From an uncultured Bizionia sp. (GTDB taxonomy: Bacteria; Bacteroidota; Bacteroidia; Flavobacteriales; Flavobacteriaceae): a stretch of 63,607 nucleotides of DNA. Shown piece by piece: positions 9,013 to 16,770 of the stretch. Both the position numbers and the translations under genes were made by a program. Under the pieces are notes generated by a model that did not search any database, was not told the DNA's origin, and saw only the letters and a list, made by a program, of their open reading frames with translations. Each line of letters opens with the position of its first letter. The first letter of the stretch is position 1. Location: positions 1-63,607 of the forward strand of contig CANMCF010000026.1 in assembly GCA_947496215.1 (NCBI GenBank), read 5' to 3'.

Positions 9013-10998
9013 TTATAACGAGTCTATAATAGCATCATCAACATTGTTGGGCAGTGTTACCTTCAAGTTTGGCTCGATTTCCATGGCGCGTTTTATTGCA
9101 AAAACAGCTCCTTCGTTTCTAGCCCAGCTACGTCTTGAAATGCCATTGTTGACATCCCAAAATAACATTGATTTCAAACGCTTTGACGCTTCTTTAGTAC
9201 CATCAAGAACCATACCAAATCCACCATTTATTACTTCACCCCAGCCAACGCCTCCTCCGTTGTGGATACTTACCCAAGTTGCTCCTCTAAAACTATCTCC
9301 AATGACGTTATGAATGGCCATATCTGCTGTAAATCGAGATCCATCGTAAATGTTTGAAGTTTCTCGATACGGAGAATCCGTTCCAGAGACGTCATGGTGA
9401 TCACGCCCCAAGACAACGGTTTCAATGTCTCCTTTCGCAATGGCTTGGTTGAAGGCTTCTGCAATTTTTGCACGACCTTCTGCATCTGCATACAGTATTC
9501 TGGCTTGGGACCCAACTACCAATTTGTTTTCTTGGGCGCCTTTTATCCATCGTATGTTGTCCGCCATTTGTTGTTGGATTTCCTTTGGGGAATCTTTCAT
9601 TATTTCCTCCAGTACCTCACAGGCAATGGCATCTGTTTTCGTTAGATCTTCTGGGTTTCCAGAAGCACAAACCCAGCGAAATGGCCCAAAGCCATAATCG
9701 AAGCACATTGGCCCCATAATGTCTTGCACATAGCTTGGATATTTGAAATCGATGCCGTTTTCGGCCATTATATCTGCTCCCGCTCGAGAAGCTTCCAATA
9801 AAAAGGCGTTACCATAATCGAAGAAATAAGTACCTTTTGCCGTATGGTTGTTTATGGCATTTGTATGACGACGCAAGGTTTCTTGAACTTTGTCCTTAAA
9901 CAATTCAGGGTCGTTTGCCATCATTTCATTGGCATCTTCGAAAGAGATTCCAGTAGGGTAGTAGCCTCCTGCCCATGGGTTGTGCAATGAGGTTTGATCG
10001 CTTCCCAAGTCGATATGTATGTTCTCCGTGTCGAATTTTTCCCAGACATCGACAATGTTCCCCAAATATGCAATGGAAACGACTTCTTTGTTTTCTTGAG
10101 CCACTTTCACACGGGTCACCAGTTGATCCAAATCCTCTATCTTTTCGTTGATCCAACCTTGATCCAGTCGTACTTGGGTTATCTTGGGGTTCACCTCGGC
10201 ACAAACGGTTATGCATCCAGCAATGTTTCCTGCTTTTGGTTGTGCTCCGGACATTCCTCCCAAACCAGAGGTTACGAACAGATGCCCCTTAGGGCTTTTT
10301 CCTATTTTCCTGAATCCGTTTAAAACTGTTATGGTGGTTCCGTGTACGATACCCTGAGGACCAATGTACATGTAACTTCCAGCTGTCATTTGTCCATATT
10401 GGGTGACACCCAAGGCGTTGAACTTTTCCCAATCGTCCGGTTTCGAGTAATTGGGAATCATCATTCCATTGGTAACAACTACTCTTGGAGCTTCTCTATG
10501 GGATGGGAACAAGCCCATCGGGTGACCGGAATACATGACAAGTGTTTGCTCATCATTCATCTCAGCCAAGTATTTCATCGTCAGTCTGTACTGTGCCCAA
10601 TTGGAAAAGACACCTCCATTGCCACCATAGGTGATCAATTCATGGGGGTGTTGTGCCACTGCATAATCCAAATTGTTCTGGATCATCAACATTATCGCTG
10701 CTGCTTGCTTTGATTTTGCGGGGTATTCGTCTATGGGTCTGGCGTACATCCTGTAATCTGGACGCAAGCGATACATGTATATGCGCCCATAGCTGTCTAG
10801 TTCTTCTTTGAATTCCCTTATTAATGTTTCATGGTCTTTTTTCTCGAAGTAGCGCAATGCGTTCCTCAAAGCCAACTTTTCTTCTTCCTTGGATAGGATT
10901 GCCTTTCGTTTTGGCGCGTGATTTATTGATGGATCAAAAGGTTTTGCTGCAGATAATGTTGAAGGAATCCCTTCTAGAATTTGTTCTTTAAATGACAT
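9013..10998 (-). CDS. hutU: Urocanate hydratase
   Basis: The enzyme converts urocanate to 4-imidazolone-5-propionate, the second step of histidine degradation, using tightly bound NAD+ as electrophile. At 661 residues it is the long form usual in Bacteroidota; proteobacterial enzymes have about 555. Visible signatures are GGNGGVFSNWAQYRLTMKYL, YIGPQGIVHGT, the glycine-rich VTSGLGGMSGAQPKA of the NAD site, and FRWVCASGNPEDL, whose cysteine is C444. The Gly-rich IHNGGGVGWGEVINGGFG lies near the C-terminus. No hutH, hutI or hutG neighbour is present, so the pathway genes are dispersed or lie elsewhere. The protein is cytoplasmic. Confidence 0.97.
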   Translation of the reverse strand: MSFKEQILEGIPSTLSAAKPFDPSINHAPKRKAILSKEEEKLALRNALRYFEKKDHETLIREFKEELDSYGRIYMYRLRPDYRMYARPIDEYPAKSKQAAAIMLMIQNNLDYAVAQHPHELITYGGNGGVFSNWAQYRLTMKYLAEMNDEQTLVMYSGHPMGLFPSHREAPRVVVTNGMMIPNYSKPDDWEKFNALGVTQYGQMTAGSYMYIGPQGIVHGTTITVLNGFRKIGKSPKGHLFVTSGLGGMSGAQPKAGNIAGCITVCAEVNPKITQVRLDQGWINEKIEDLDQLVTRVKVAQENKEVVSIAYLGNIVDVWEKFDTENIHIDLGSDQTSLHNPWAGGYYPTGISFEDANEMMANDPELFKDKVQETLRRHTNAINNHTAKGTYFFDYGNAFLLEASRAGADIMAENGIDFKYPSYVQDIMGPMCFDYGFGPFRWVCASGNPEDLTKTDAIACEVLEEIMKDSPKEIQQQMADNIRWIKGAQENKLVVGSQARILYADAEGRAKIAEAFNQAIAKGDIETVVLGRDHHDVSGTDSPYRETSNIYDGSRFTADMAIHNVIGDSFRGATWVSIHNGGGVGWGEVINGGFGMVLDGTKEASKRLKSMLFWDVNNGISRRSWARNEGAVFAIKRAMEIEPNLKVTLPNNVDDAIIDSL

Positions 10999-11126
10999 TG
11001 TTTTGTTTTTTTATTAAAAATCGGTTCTGGCGAAAGATTAATAATCAACTATGGGTAACGGATGTCTGCGCGATGATAGTTGTTCGCGATTAATATTTTG
11101 TATGTCTTGAAATAACTGTCCAATTT

Positions 11127-11288
11127 CTATTTCTGCTTGTTTGTGTTCTTGTCATATCCATAAGGGCAATGTCTGCAACCACTTTCACAACAATAGCCTC
11201 TTTTTAGGTGATATTGCGCTGTGAAACACTTGTAGCCTTCCGGTGTCAAATAGTAATCCCCTTCTTCTATTGGAATGAGTTTCTTCAT
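11127..11288 (-). CDS. DUF5522 small cysteine-rich protein
   Basis: A 53-residue protein with the DUF5522 signature: EGDYYLTPEGYKCFTAQYHL, then KRGYCCESGCRHCPYGY. The cysteine cluster CC..GC.HCPYG suggests a metal- or Fe-S-binding knot, but the function is unknown. The start is placed at 11288 (MKKLIPIEEG). An upstream extension to 11339 would overlap the divergent neighbour and is foreign to the family. Confidence 0.85.
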   Translation of the reverse strand: MKKLIPIEEGDYYLTPEGYKCFTAQYHLKRGYCCESGCRHCPYGYDKNTNKQK

Positions 11289-11338
11289 ATATCGCAAATA
11301 TAATGTAAATTGGACTGATTTTTGAATGCTATAGAGCA

Positions 11339-11662
11339 ATGATTTTTTTTTCTAAATATTTAGTCCCAAAAGGTTATACGGGAATAACCATATTTCCTTT
11401 TGTTTTTCTAAAACACAAAGACTTAAAGGAGGACAAGGTGCTTGTCAATCATGAGAACATCCATTTGAAACAGCAACTGGAGTTGTTGGTGTTGCCTTTT
11501 TATGTCCTCTACTTCCTTGAGTTTGTCATAAGATTTGTCCAATACGGAAACTGGTACCGTGCCTACCGAGGCATTTCGTTTGAGAGAGAAGCCTATATAA
11601 ACGAAAACGACCTTGATTATTTGAAAACAAGGCCATTTTGGTGTTTTATGAAATATTTGTAA
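11339..11662 (+). CDS. Small membrane-associated protein with HENIH motif
   Basis: This 107-residue protein has a hydrophobic N-terminal segment, then HENIHLKQQLEL (about residues 38-49) and a membrane-like stretch LLVLPFYVLYFLEFVIRFV. A downstream FEREAY could give a third ligand. HExxH followed by a hydrophobic helix and a later Glu is the layout of minimal zinc peptidases, such as the M56/BlaR1-type or M48 core. I do not recognise a named family, and catalytic activity is inference. The gene diverges from the DUF5522 gene with about 50 nt between them. Confidence 0.65.
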   Translation: MIFFSKYLVPKGYTGITIFPFVFLKHKDLKEDKVLVNHENIHLKQQLELLVLPFYVLYFLEFVIRFVQYGNWYRAYRGISFEREAYINENDLDYLKTRPFWCFMKYL

Positions 11663-11692
11663 CCCTCTTTGAGGACATGTCCTCAAAGAGGG
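11663..11692. terminator. Perfect 30-bp palindrome between convergent genes
   Basis: Two 15-bp arms (11663-11677 and 11678-11692) are exact reverse complements with no spacer. The palindrome starts directly after the stop of the plus gene and ends 7 nt before the end of the minus gene. It lacks a T run on either side, so termination is plausible but not certain. Confidence 0.55.
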
Positions 11693-11699
11693 ATGACAT

Positions 11700-12545
11700 T
11701 TAATCTCTACCGATGTAAGTGACGTTTAATTGACATAGGTTTCCTAGGTTCGCAGAGGTCTCTCCTACGATGTGATGAGCTCCACTTATGTCATATATGT
11801 TGTCTTCTCCAAGAGGAGAGTAAGTAGCTCCAAAATTACATGTGTCACCGGAGTTCAAAGTCACATTGATGACCAAGGTGACCTCATTCATCAATTGGTA
11901 GACATCAAAACCACCAGACCCATCGGTTCCGTCACTAGAGCGGTAATAACTCATGGAGTAATTGTATTTGTCGTAATCCACGCTTTGGATGGTTAACCTG
12001 AACATACCTTCAACGTAGCCCAATGAAGCATAGCCACTTATGTCTTGAGCTCCAGTTAGGTTGGTGGTGTCATCATCTACCAAGAAAGCACCCAAATGTC
12101 CAGCGAAGATAAATTGGTATACTCCATCGTAAGGAGCAGTAAAGGATAAGCTGCCTAAACCATTTATGCCTGTGAAACCACTACCAGTAGTATAGGTATT
12201 GCTGCTTGTCTGTATGTAGGACTGACTAAACCTCCTTTGATATTGGGATACCCATCTGGAACCATCCCAGAAGTACAATCCTGGTGTAACTCCATAAGTA
12301 CCCGAAGTCGTATTTGTATTGTATATCATGGTTCCCGGAAGAATGCTTCCGCCTTGAGGGTTTATTACCGGAGCTTCCACATTGGTAGCTGTCAAAGTTA
12401 CTCTTGGAGGCAAAAAGCCAGCAGTTGTCGAGTTGATTTCCAAGGCTGCATTGGGGGAAGTGGTTCCAATACCAATTTGAGAATACGTGTTTTGAAAAAT
12501 AAAAAGAAATGCGATAAAAGTAACTAGTTGGGAGATCTGTTTCAT
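11700..12545 (-). CDS. Secreted GIGTT-module protein with C1q-like C-terminus
   Basis: The 281-residue exported protein has a signal peptide (about 1-22, cleavage near TYSQ). It continues with the 'GIGTT' module IGIGTTSPNAALEINSTTAG and GTMIYNTNT...GLYFWDGSRWV, which recurs in four other proteins of this window. The C-terminal half (about 130-281) reads like a jelly-roll of the C1q/TNF type: SFTAPYDGVYQFIFAGHLGA, paired strands, and a final cysteine-containing strand. Such proteins are probably surface or adhesion proteins. There is no T9SS sorting domain. It is a single gene read toward the palindrome at 11663. Confidence 0.6.
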   Translation of the reverse strand: MKQISQLVTFIAFLFIFQNTYSQIGIGTTSPNAALEINSTTAGFLPPRVTLTATNVEAPVINPQGGSILPGTMIYNTNTTSGTYGVTPGLYFWDGSRWVSQYQRRFSQSYIQTSSNTYTTGSGFTGINGLGSLSFTAPYDGVYQFIFAGHLGAFLVDDDTTNLTGAQDISGYASLGYVEGMFRLTIQSVDYDKYNYSMSYYRSSDGTDGSGGFDVYQLMNEVTLVINVTLNSGDTCNFGATYSPLGEDNIYDISGAHHIVGETSANLGNLCQLNVTYIGRD

Positions 12546-12966
12546 TTGTATGGGATTAAAATGGATAAAGTGCGTGAACTAATATAGAGTTATTTTAAAA
12601 GGGTCAGTTGTTGGTTTTTTGGCTTTTCGATGAAAGAATGTAAAAACCCGACAAATCACATTGTTCTGTCTATTAGCGACATGTAATCATAGATTAAATG
12701 TTTGTCATTTGCTTCAGTGTTTTGAAGAAGTACTGTTTCAATACTTTAAATTAAAATCTTAGTGTCGAATGATTTTATGTGGTGATGATACAATTTATGA
12801 GAAACTAGACGAAGAGAATGAGTATTGAATTGTGATTCTATGATTTCTATGGAGATCCTCATTAAAATAAAAGAAATAGAATAGGATAGATGTTCTTGAT
12901 GCCTTCTCATAAAAAAAAGCCTTTACTTGAATAGCAAAGGCTTTTTATCTCATATTGTATTTTTTA
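12546..12966. other. Intergenic region, only a terminator seen
   Basis: This stretch of about 420 bp is AT-rich with stop codons in every frame. It contains the terminator of the downstream minus gene (12914-12946) and must include the promoter of the 281-residue surface protein. I see no small gene or RNA element in the rest. Confidence 0.5.
12914..12946 (-). terminator. Terminator of the first tandem GIGTT paralogue
   Basis: An 11-bp stem (AAAAAGCCTTT with AAAGGCTTTTT) encloses an 11-nt loop and lies 20 nt past the stop of the minus-strand gene. The minus-strand side ends in a T run. Confidence 0.8.
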
Positions 12967-14610
12967 TTATTCTTTCTTTTTGAATTCCCTAGGTCTCCAA
13001 GCATTTTTTTGTTCGCTTACATTTTTGACTTTAGTTGGGTTCTCAGGAGCATTGTCCCCAAACCGTACTGTGCCATTGTCACTCCAAATGGCTTTTTTGT
13101 TATTGTCATCTCTGGTTTCGTCAGACATGAGGCCATCCAGGTTTCTATCGAAGTCTTTGCTCAATAGTTCTGAAGAGACTGTGGATTTGGTCCTTTTTTC
13201 GGCAACGGCAATCCAATTGAAACTTACATTGGAAGAACCTTCTCTATTTTCCTTTATGGAAAAACCGTATTTGTCTATAGAGACGATGTATACCCCATTG
13301 TTTTCCCCATTTGGTGTTGCTGTAACGATGATGGGTTTGGAATCATCAATGATTTGGGAATATTCCTTGTTGAAAGCAATGTAACTTGTTCCGTTGACCA
13401 ATTTCCCCACTCCTTTGTCTTGGATGTCTTGACTCATGGAAGTGTTGGCATAGGATACTGCTCTTGATCCATCTTGTTTTTCATCCAATACGATAAAGGA
13501 TTCATTGGTAATCGTCTTTCCTTGGTTATAATTGGCAAAGCGTTCTCCTGTGAAAACTGTACCATATTCATGCCCTTTGACCCAAGCACCGACTACACCA
13601 CCACGTACTCCCAAACCAATGGAAGTATCTATGAAGTTGCTGGATGTTGTCTTGCCTCCAGCGTTACCATTGAATCTTGCGCCACCAAAGGCATATACCG
13701 AATAGTCATTTCCATTGCTTGCAAAATACCCCAATGCTCCAGAAGCAAAGGAATTCGTGCCTATTACGCCTCCTGTTCTTTGTTGCGAATTATCACCCGT
13801 ATCACCTTTTACACCAAAGGCATAGGCTACATCGTTGAGCATGGATCCCACGACACCCGACCCTATGTCATTGGTGAAATCGGAACCTGCAGTCGACGTG
13901 TTTGTCAAACCTCTTACCCCAGGTCCTTGAGAGTTCGTTCCTTCGTACTCCCCTTGCACACCTGCAAACAATGTAGAGCCACTTTGAATTTGCCCATAGA
14001 CACCGCCGCCATCTTGATCCGTGTAGCCATTCACAGCCCATGGGAAAGTGGCATTGCCAGTACTTACTCCATTCATCAAGTCACCAGGCAATACCGTCTC
14101 CAATGCGCCGATGAAAAATTCTCCCAAAGCGGAAATCCTTGCAGCATGTGTGCCATTCGTCCTGATGTCTATGTTGGTGTTGTCATAGGTACCCAAAAAG
14201 TGAGTTCCAGATGTAGCGGTGGTACCAGAAACTCCAGTTACACCTCCGTCTATGCCTCCATTGCCTATAATGGACCAATCCAAGCCGCCAGGTGAGCCTG
14301 CAACGGAAATCCATTTGGTATCCAGCCAGTAGTATAATCCTGGCGATACGTTTGTTGGTATTGTCCCTGCCGTATTGGTGTTCCAAACCATGGTCCCATT
14401 TGGAATGGTGCCGCCTTGTGGATTGACCACAGGGGCTTGAGCATTTAAATCCGTCAATGCAACTTGCGGAGGAATCAATCCTTGTGTATTGGATGATACA
14501 TCCAAAGCACCTCGAGGAGTTGTTGTACCTACTCCAACTTGAGCAAATACGTTTGCAGTAAAGAATACTGCAACAAAAGACATTGAAAGTCGAGCGAATT
14601 TCTTAGCCAT
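12967..14610 (-). CDS. Secreted GIGTT-module surface protein, tandem paralogue 1
   Basis: This 547-residue exported protein has a signal peptide (about 1-24, ending VFAQ). It continues with VGVGTTTPRGALDVSSNTQG, PPQVALTDLNAQAPVVNPQGG, GTMVWNTNT and a YYWLDTKWISVAG strand. The middle is Gly/Asn-rich and beta-structured. The C-terminal domain (about 400-500, YIVSIDKYGFSIKE and VSFNWIAVAEKR) resembles the end domain of many flavobacterial surface proteins. The tail is basic. It is about the same length as the next gene and highly similar throughout, so the two are a tandem duplication. The start is set at 14610; two codons upstream would need a TTG start. Role unknown; adhesion or surface coat is a guess. 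Confidence 0.65.
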   Translation of the reverse strand: MAKKFARLSMSFVAVFFTANVFAQVGVGTTTPRGALDVSSNTQGLIPPQVALTDLNAQAPVVNPQGGTIPNGTMVWNTNTAGTIPTNVSPGLYYWLDTKWISVAGSPGGLDWSIIGNGGIDGGVTGVSGTTATSGTHFLGTYDNTNIDIRTNGTHAARISALGEFFIGALETVLPGDLMNGVSTGNATFPWAVNGYTDQDGGGVYGQIQSGSTLFAGVQGEYEGTNSQGPGVRGLTNTSTAGSDFTNDIGSGVVGSMLNDVAYAFGVKGDTGDNSQQRTGGVIGTNSFASGALGYFASNGNDYSVYAFGGARFNGNAGGKTTSSNFIDTSIGLGVRGGVVGAWVKGHEYGTVFTGERFANYNQGKTITNESFIVLDEKQDGSRAVSYANTSMSQDIQDKGVGKLVNGTSYIAFNKEYSQIIDDSKPIIVTATPNGENNGVYIVSIDKYGFSIKENREGSSNVSFNWIAVAEKRTKSTVSSELLSKDFDRNLDGLMSDETRDDNNKKAIWSDNGTVRFGDNAPENPTKVKNVSEQKNAWRPREFKKKE

Positions 14611-14756
14611 AATCAATTAAGTAAAATAGGTTAATAATTTTGAGGGACGGCGAATATATAATTTTTATTGAAAAAAAAGTGACAAATACTTATATTTTAA
14701 CGTTTTAATGAAGTTTGACAGTTTAAAGAAATGAAAGAATGAAAAGTCATTGCATA

Positions 14757-14791
14757 AAAAAAGCCCTCACCATAATATGGTAAAGGCTTTT
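14757..14791 (-). terminator. Terminator of the second tandem GIGTT paralogue
   Basis: An outer stem AAAAGCC/GGCTTTT encloses a second perfect stem ACCATA/TATGGT with a small internal loop. It lies 21 nt past the stop of the minus gene, and a T run follows on the minus strand. Confidence 0.7.
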
Positions 14792-14811
14792 GAGTTGTAT
14801 GTTTAAAGAAA

Positions 14812-16464
14812 CTAGTCTGCTTTTTTGAATTCTTTAGGTCTCTGTGCAATCTTTTGCTCTCTATAATTTTTCTCCTTTGTTGGGTTTGCTGGTGCTGTAT
14901 TTCCAAATTTAACAGTTCCACTGTCACTCCAAATGGCTTTTCTGTCGGCAATGTCTTTTGTTTCGTCTGACATTACACTACTTAAGTTTCTATCGAAATC
15001 AGCACTCAAGAGCTCTGACGATACAGGTCTGGATTTGGTTCTCTTTTCAGCAATGGCAATCCAATTGAAAGAAACGTTGGAAGTTCCTCCTTGGTTTTCT
15101 TTTATGGTAAAACCATTTTTGTCTACTGAGACAATGTGCACGCCATTGGTTTCTCCATAAGGAGTCACTGTAACTATTACTGGTTTGGAATCATCTATGA
15201 TTTGAGAATATTCCCTGTTGAAAGCTATGTAGCTTGTTCCATTTGCCAATTTTCCCACTCCTTTGTCTTGGATGTCTTGACTCATGGAAGTGTTGGCATA
15301 GGATACTGCTCTTGATCCATCTTGTTTTTCGTCTAACACTATAAAAGCTTCATTGGTAATCGTCTTTCCTTGGTTATAATTGGCAAAGCGTTCTCCTGTG
15401 AAAACTGTACCATATTCATGTCCTTTTACCCAGGCTCCGATAACACCGCCGTGTACTCCCAAACCAATGGAAGTGTCTATGAAATTATTAGAGGTCTTAC
15501 CTCCAGGTACACCATTGAATCTTGTGCCACCAAAGGCATATACGGAATAGTCATTGTTGTTTTGTGCAAAGTATCCCAATGCTCCGGATGCAAAGAAATC
15601 CGTACCTATGACACCTCCAGTTCTTCTTTGTGTACTATTTCCAGTTTCTCCTTTTACTCCAAAAGAATAAGCCACATCATTTAAGAGTGATCCCACGACT
15701 CCAGCTCCTATGTCATTGGTGAAATCTGAGCCGGCAGTAGATGTATTTGTCAAGCCTCTAACTCCAGGTCCTTCAGAATTAGTACCTTCATATTCTCCTT
15801 GTACAGCTGCAAATATGGTACTACCGGATTGTATTTGTCCATAGACGCCACCACCATCTTGATCCGTGTAACCATTGATGGCCCATGGGAAAGTAGCATT
15901 GCCTGTGCTCACACCATTCATCAAATCACCAGGTAACACAGTTTCCAATGCACCGATGAAGAATTCTCCCAATGAGGAAATCCTTGCAGCATGTGTACCA
16001 TTCGTCCTGATGTCTATGTTGGTGTTGTCATAGGTACCCAAAAAATGGGTTCCAGTAGTAGCGGTAGTACCTGAGACTCCTGTTACACCACCGTCGATGC
16101 CTCCATTGCCTATTATGGACCAATCCAAACCACCAGGTGAACCAGCAACGGATATCCATTTGGTGTCCAACCAGTAATATAGACCTGGAGATACATTAGT
16201 AGGTATCGATCCTGTCGTATTGGTGTTCCAAACCATGGTCCCATTGGGTATTACACCTCCTTGTGGATTGACAACGGGGGCTTGTGTATTCAAATCGGTT
16301 AGGGAAACCTGTGGGGGAATCAATCCTTGTGAGCTGGAGGAAATGTCCAAAGCACCACGAGGAGTTGTAGTGCCCAATCCTACTTGGGCATTTGTTTCTA
16401 ATATTAGAAAAGTACAAAATAGTGCACCTATAAATAACGTCTTGTTAGGTAGTTTGAGAGCCAT
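14812..16464 (-). CDS. Secreted GIGTT-module surface protein, tandem paralogue 2
   Basis: This 550-residue protein is built exactly like its downstream neighbour: a signal peptide to about residue 26 (ETNAQ), VGLGTTTPRGALDISSSSQG, the NPQGG/GTMVWNTNT strands, a long Gly/Asn-rich middle, and the VSFNWIAIAEKR end domain. Indels against paralogue 1 are only one or two residues. The nucleotide sequences diverge at synonymous sites over most of their length, except for two identical blocks described in the findings. Each copy has its own terminator, so they are separate transcription units. The function is unknown. Confidence 0.65.
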   Translation of the reverse strand: MALKLPNKTLFIGALFCTFLILETNAQVGLGTTTPRGALDISSSSQGLIPPQVSLTDLNTQAPVVNPQGGVIPNGTMVWNTNTTGSIPTNVSPGLYYWLDTKWISVAGSPGGLDWSIIGNGGIDGGVTGVSGTTATTGTHFLGTYDNTNIDIRTNGTHAARISSLGEFFIGALETVLPGDLMNGVSTGNATFPWAINGYTDQDGGGVYGQIQSGSTIFAAVQGEYEGTNSEGPGVRGLTNTSTAGSDFTNDIGAGVVGSLLNDVAYSFGVKGETGNSTQRRTGGVIGTDFFASGALGYFAQNNNDYSVYAFGGTRFNGVPGGKTSNNFIDTSIGLGVHGGVIGAWVKGHEYGTVFTGERFANYNQGKTITNEAFIVLDEKQDGSRAVSYANTSMSQDIQDKGVGKLANGTSYIAFNREYSQIIDDSKPVIVTVTPYGETNGVHIVSVDKNGFTIKENQGGTSNVSFNWIAIAEKRTKSRPVSSELLSADFDRNLSSVMSDETKDIADRKAIWSDSGTVKFGNTAPANPTKEKNYREQKIAQRPKEFKKAD

Positions 16465-16770
16465 AAGTTAAGAATAAAATTAATATATCTGGGATTTCAA
16501 ATATACCACAAATTTTCAAAAAAACAAATGAAATGCATATTTTGACGACAAACTACACGTTTTGGTGTTGTGATGAACCTTTTTTAACAAATGATGAAAA
16601 AGAAGATTTGTTAAAAAACGAAAAAGAGGTCAAGCCTTTGAAATAAAGGGAGTTTCATATGTTTTAGTTGTTTTTGTTCCTGTTTTTTGTTGAATCTTAT
16701 CCGTAAAAAAAGCAATTTTTATTTTTTTAAAATAAAAATTGCTTTTTGTAACTAGTTTATTATGTTTTAG
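16465..16770. other. Intergenic region, terminator only
   Basis: About 300 bp of AT-rich DNA upstream of the second GIGTT paralogue. Apart from the strong terminator at 16707-16747 for the giant minus-strand gene on its right, I see no gene or RNA element in it. Confidence 0.5.
16707..16747 (-). terminator. Strong terminator of the 1804-residue protein gene
   Basis: A perfect 19-bp stem (16707-16725 with 16729-16747) encloses a 3-nt loop. It lies 24 nt past the stop of the minus-strand gene, with a T run on that strand. Confidence 0.85.

Noticed and set aside
11040-11110. Possible structured leader upstream of hutU (CAACTAT...ATAGTTG pair)
   Set aside because: The 7-bp pairing is weak, the loop is long, and nothing resembles a known riboswitch.
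13474-14295. 273-codon plus-strand frame opposite the tandem surface protein
   Set aside because: It lies entirely antisense to a gene with signal peptide and clear repeats, is rich in Cys and Ser without pattern, and has no signal or motif.
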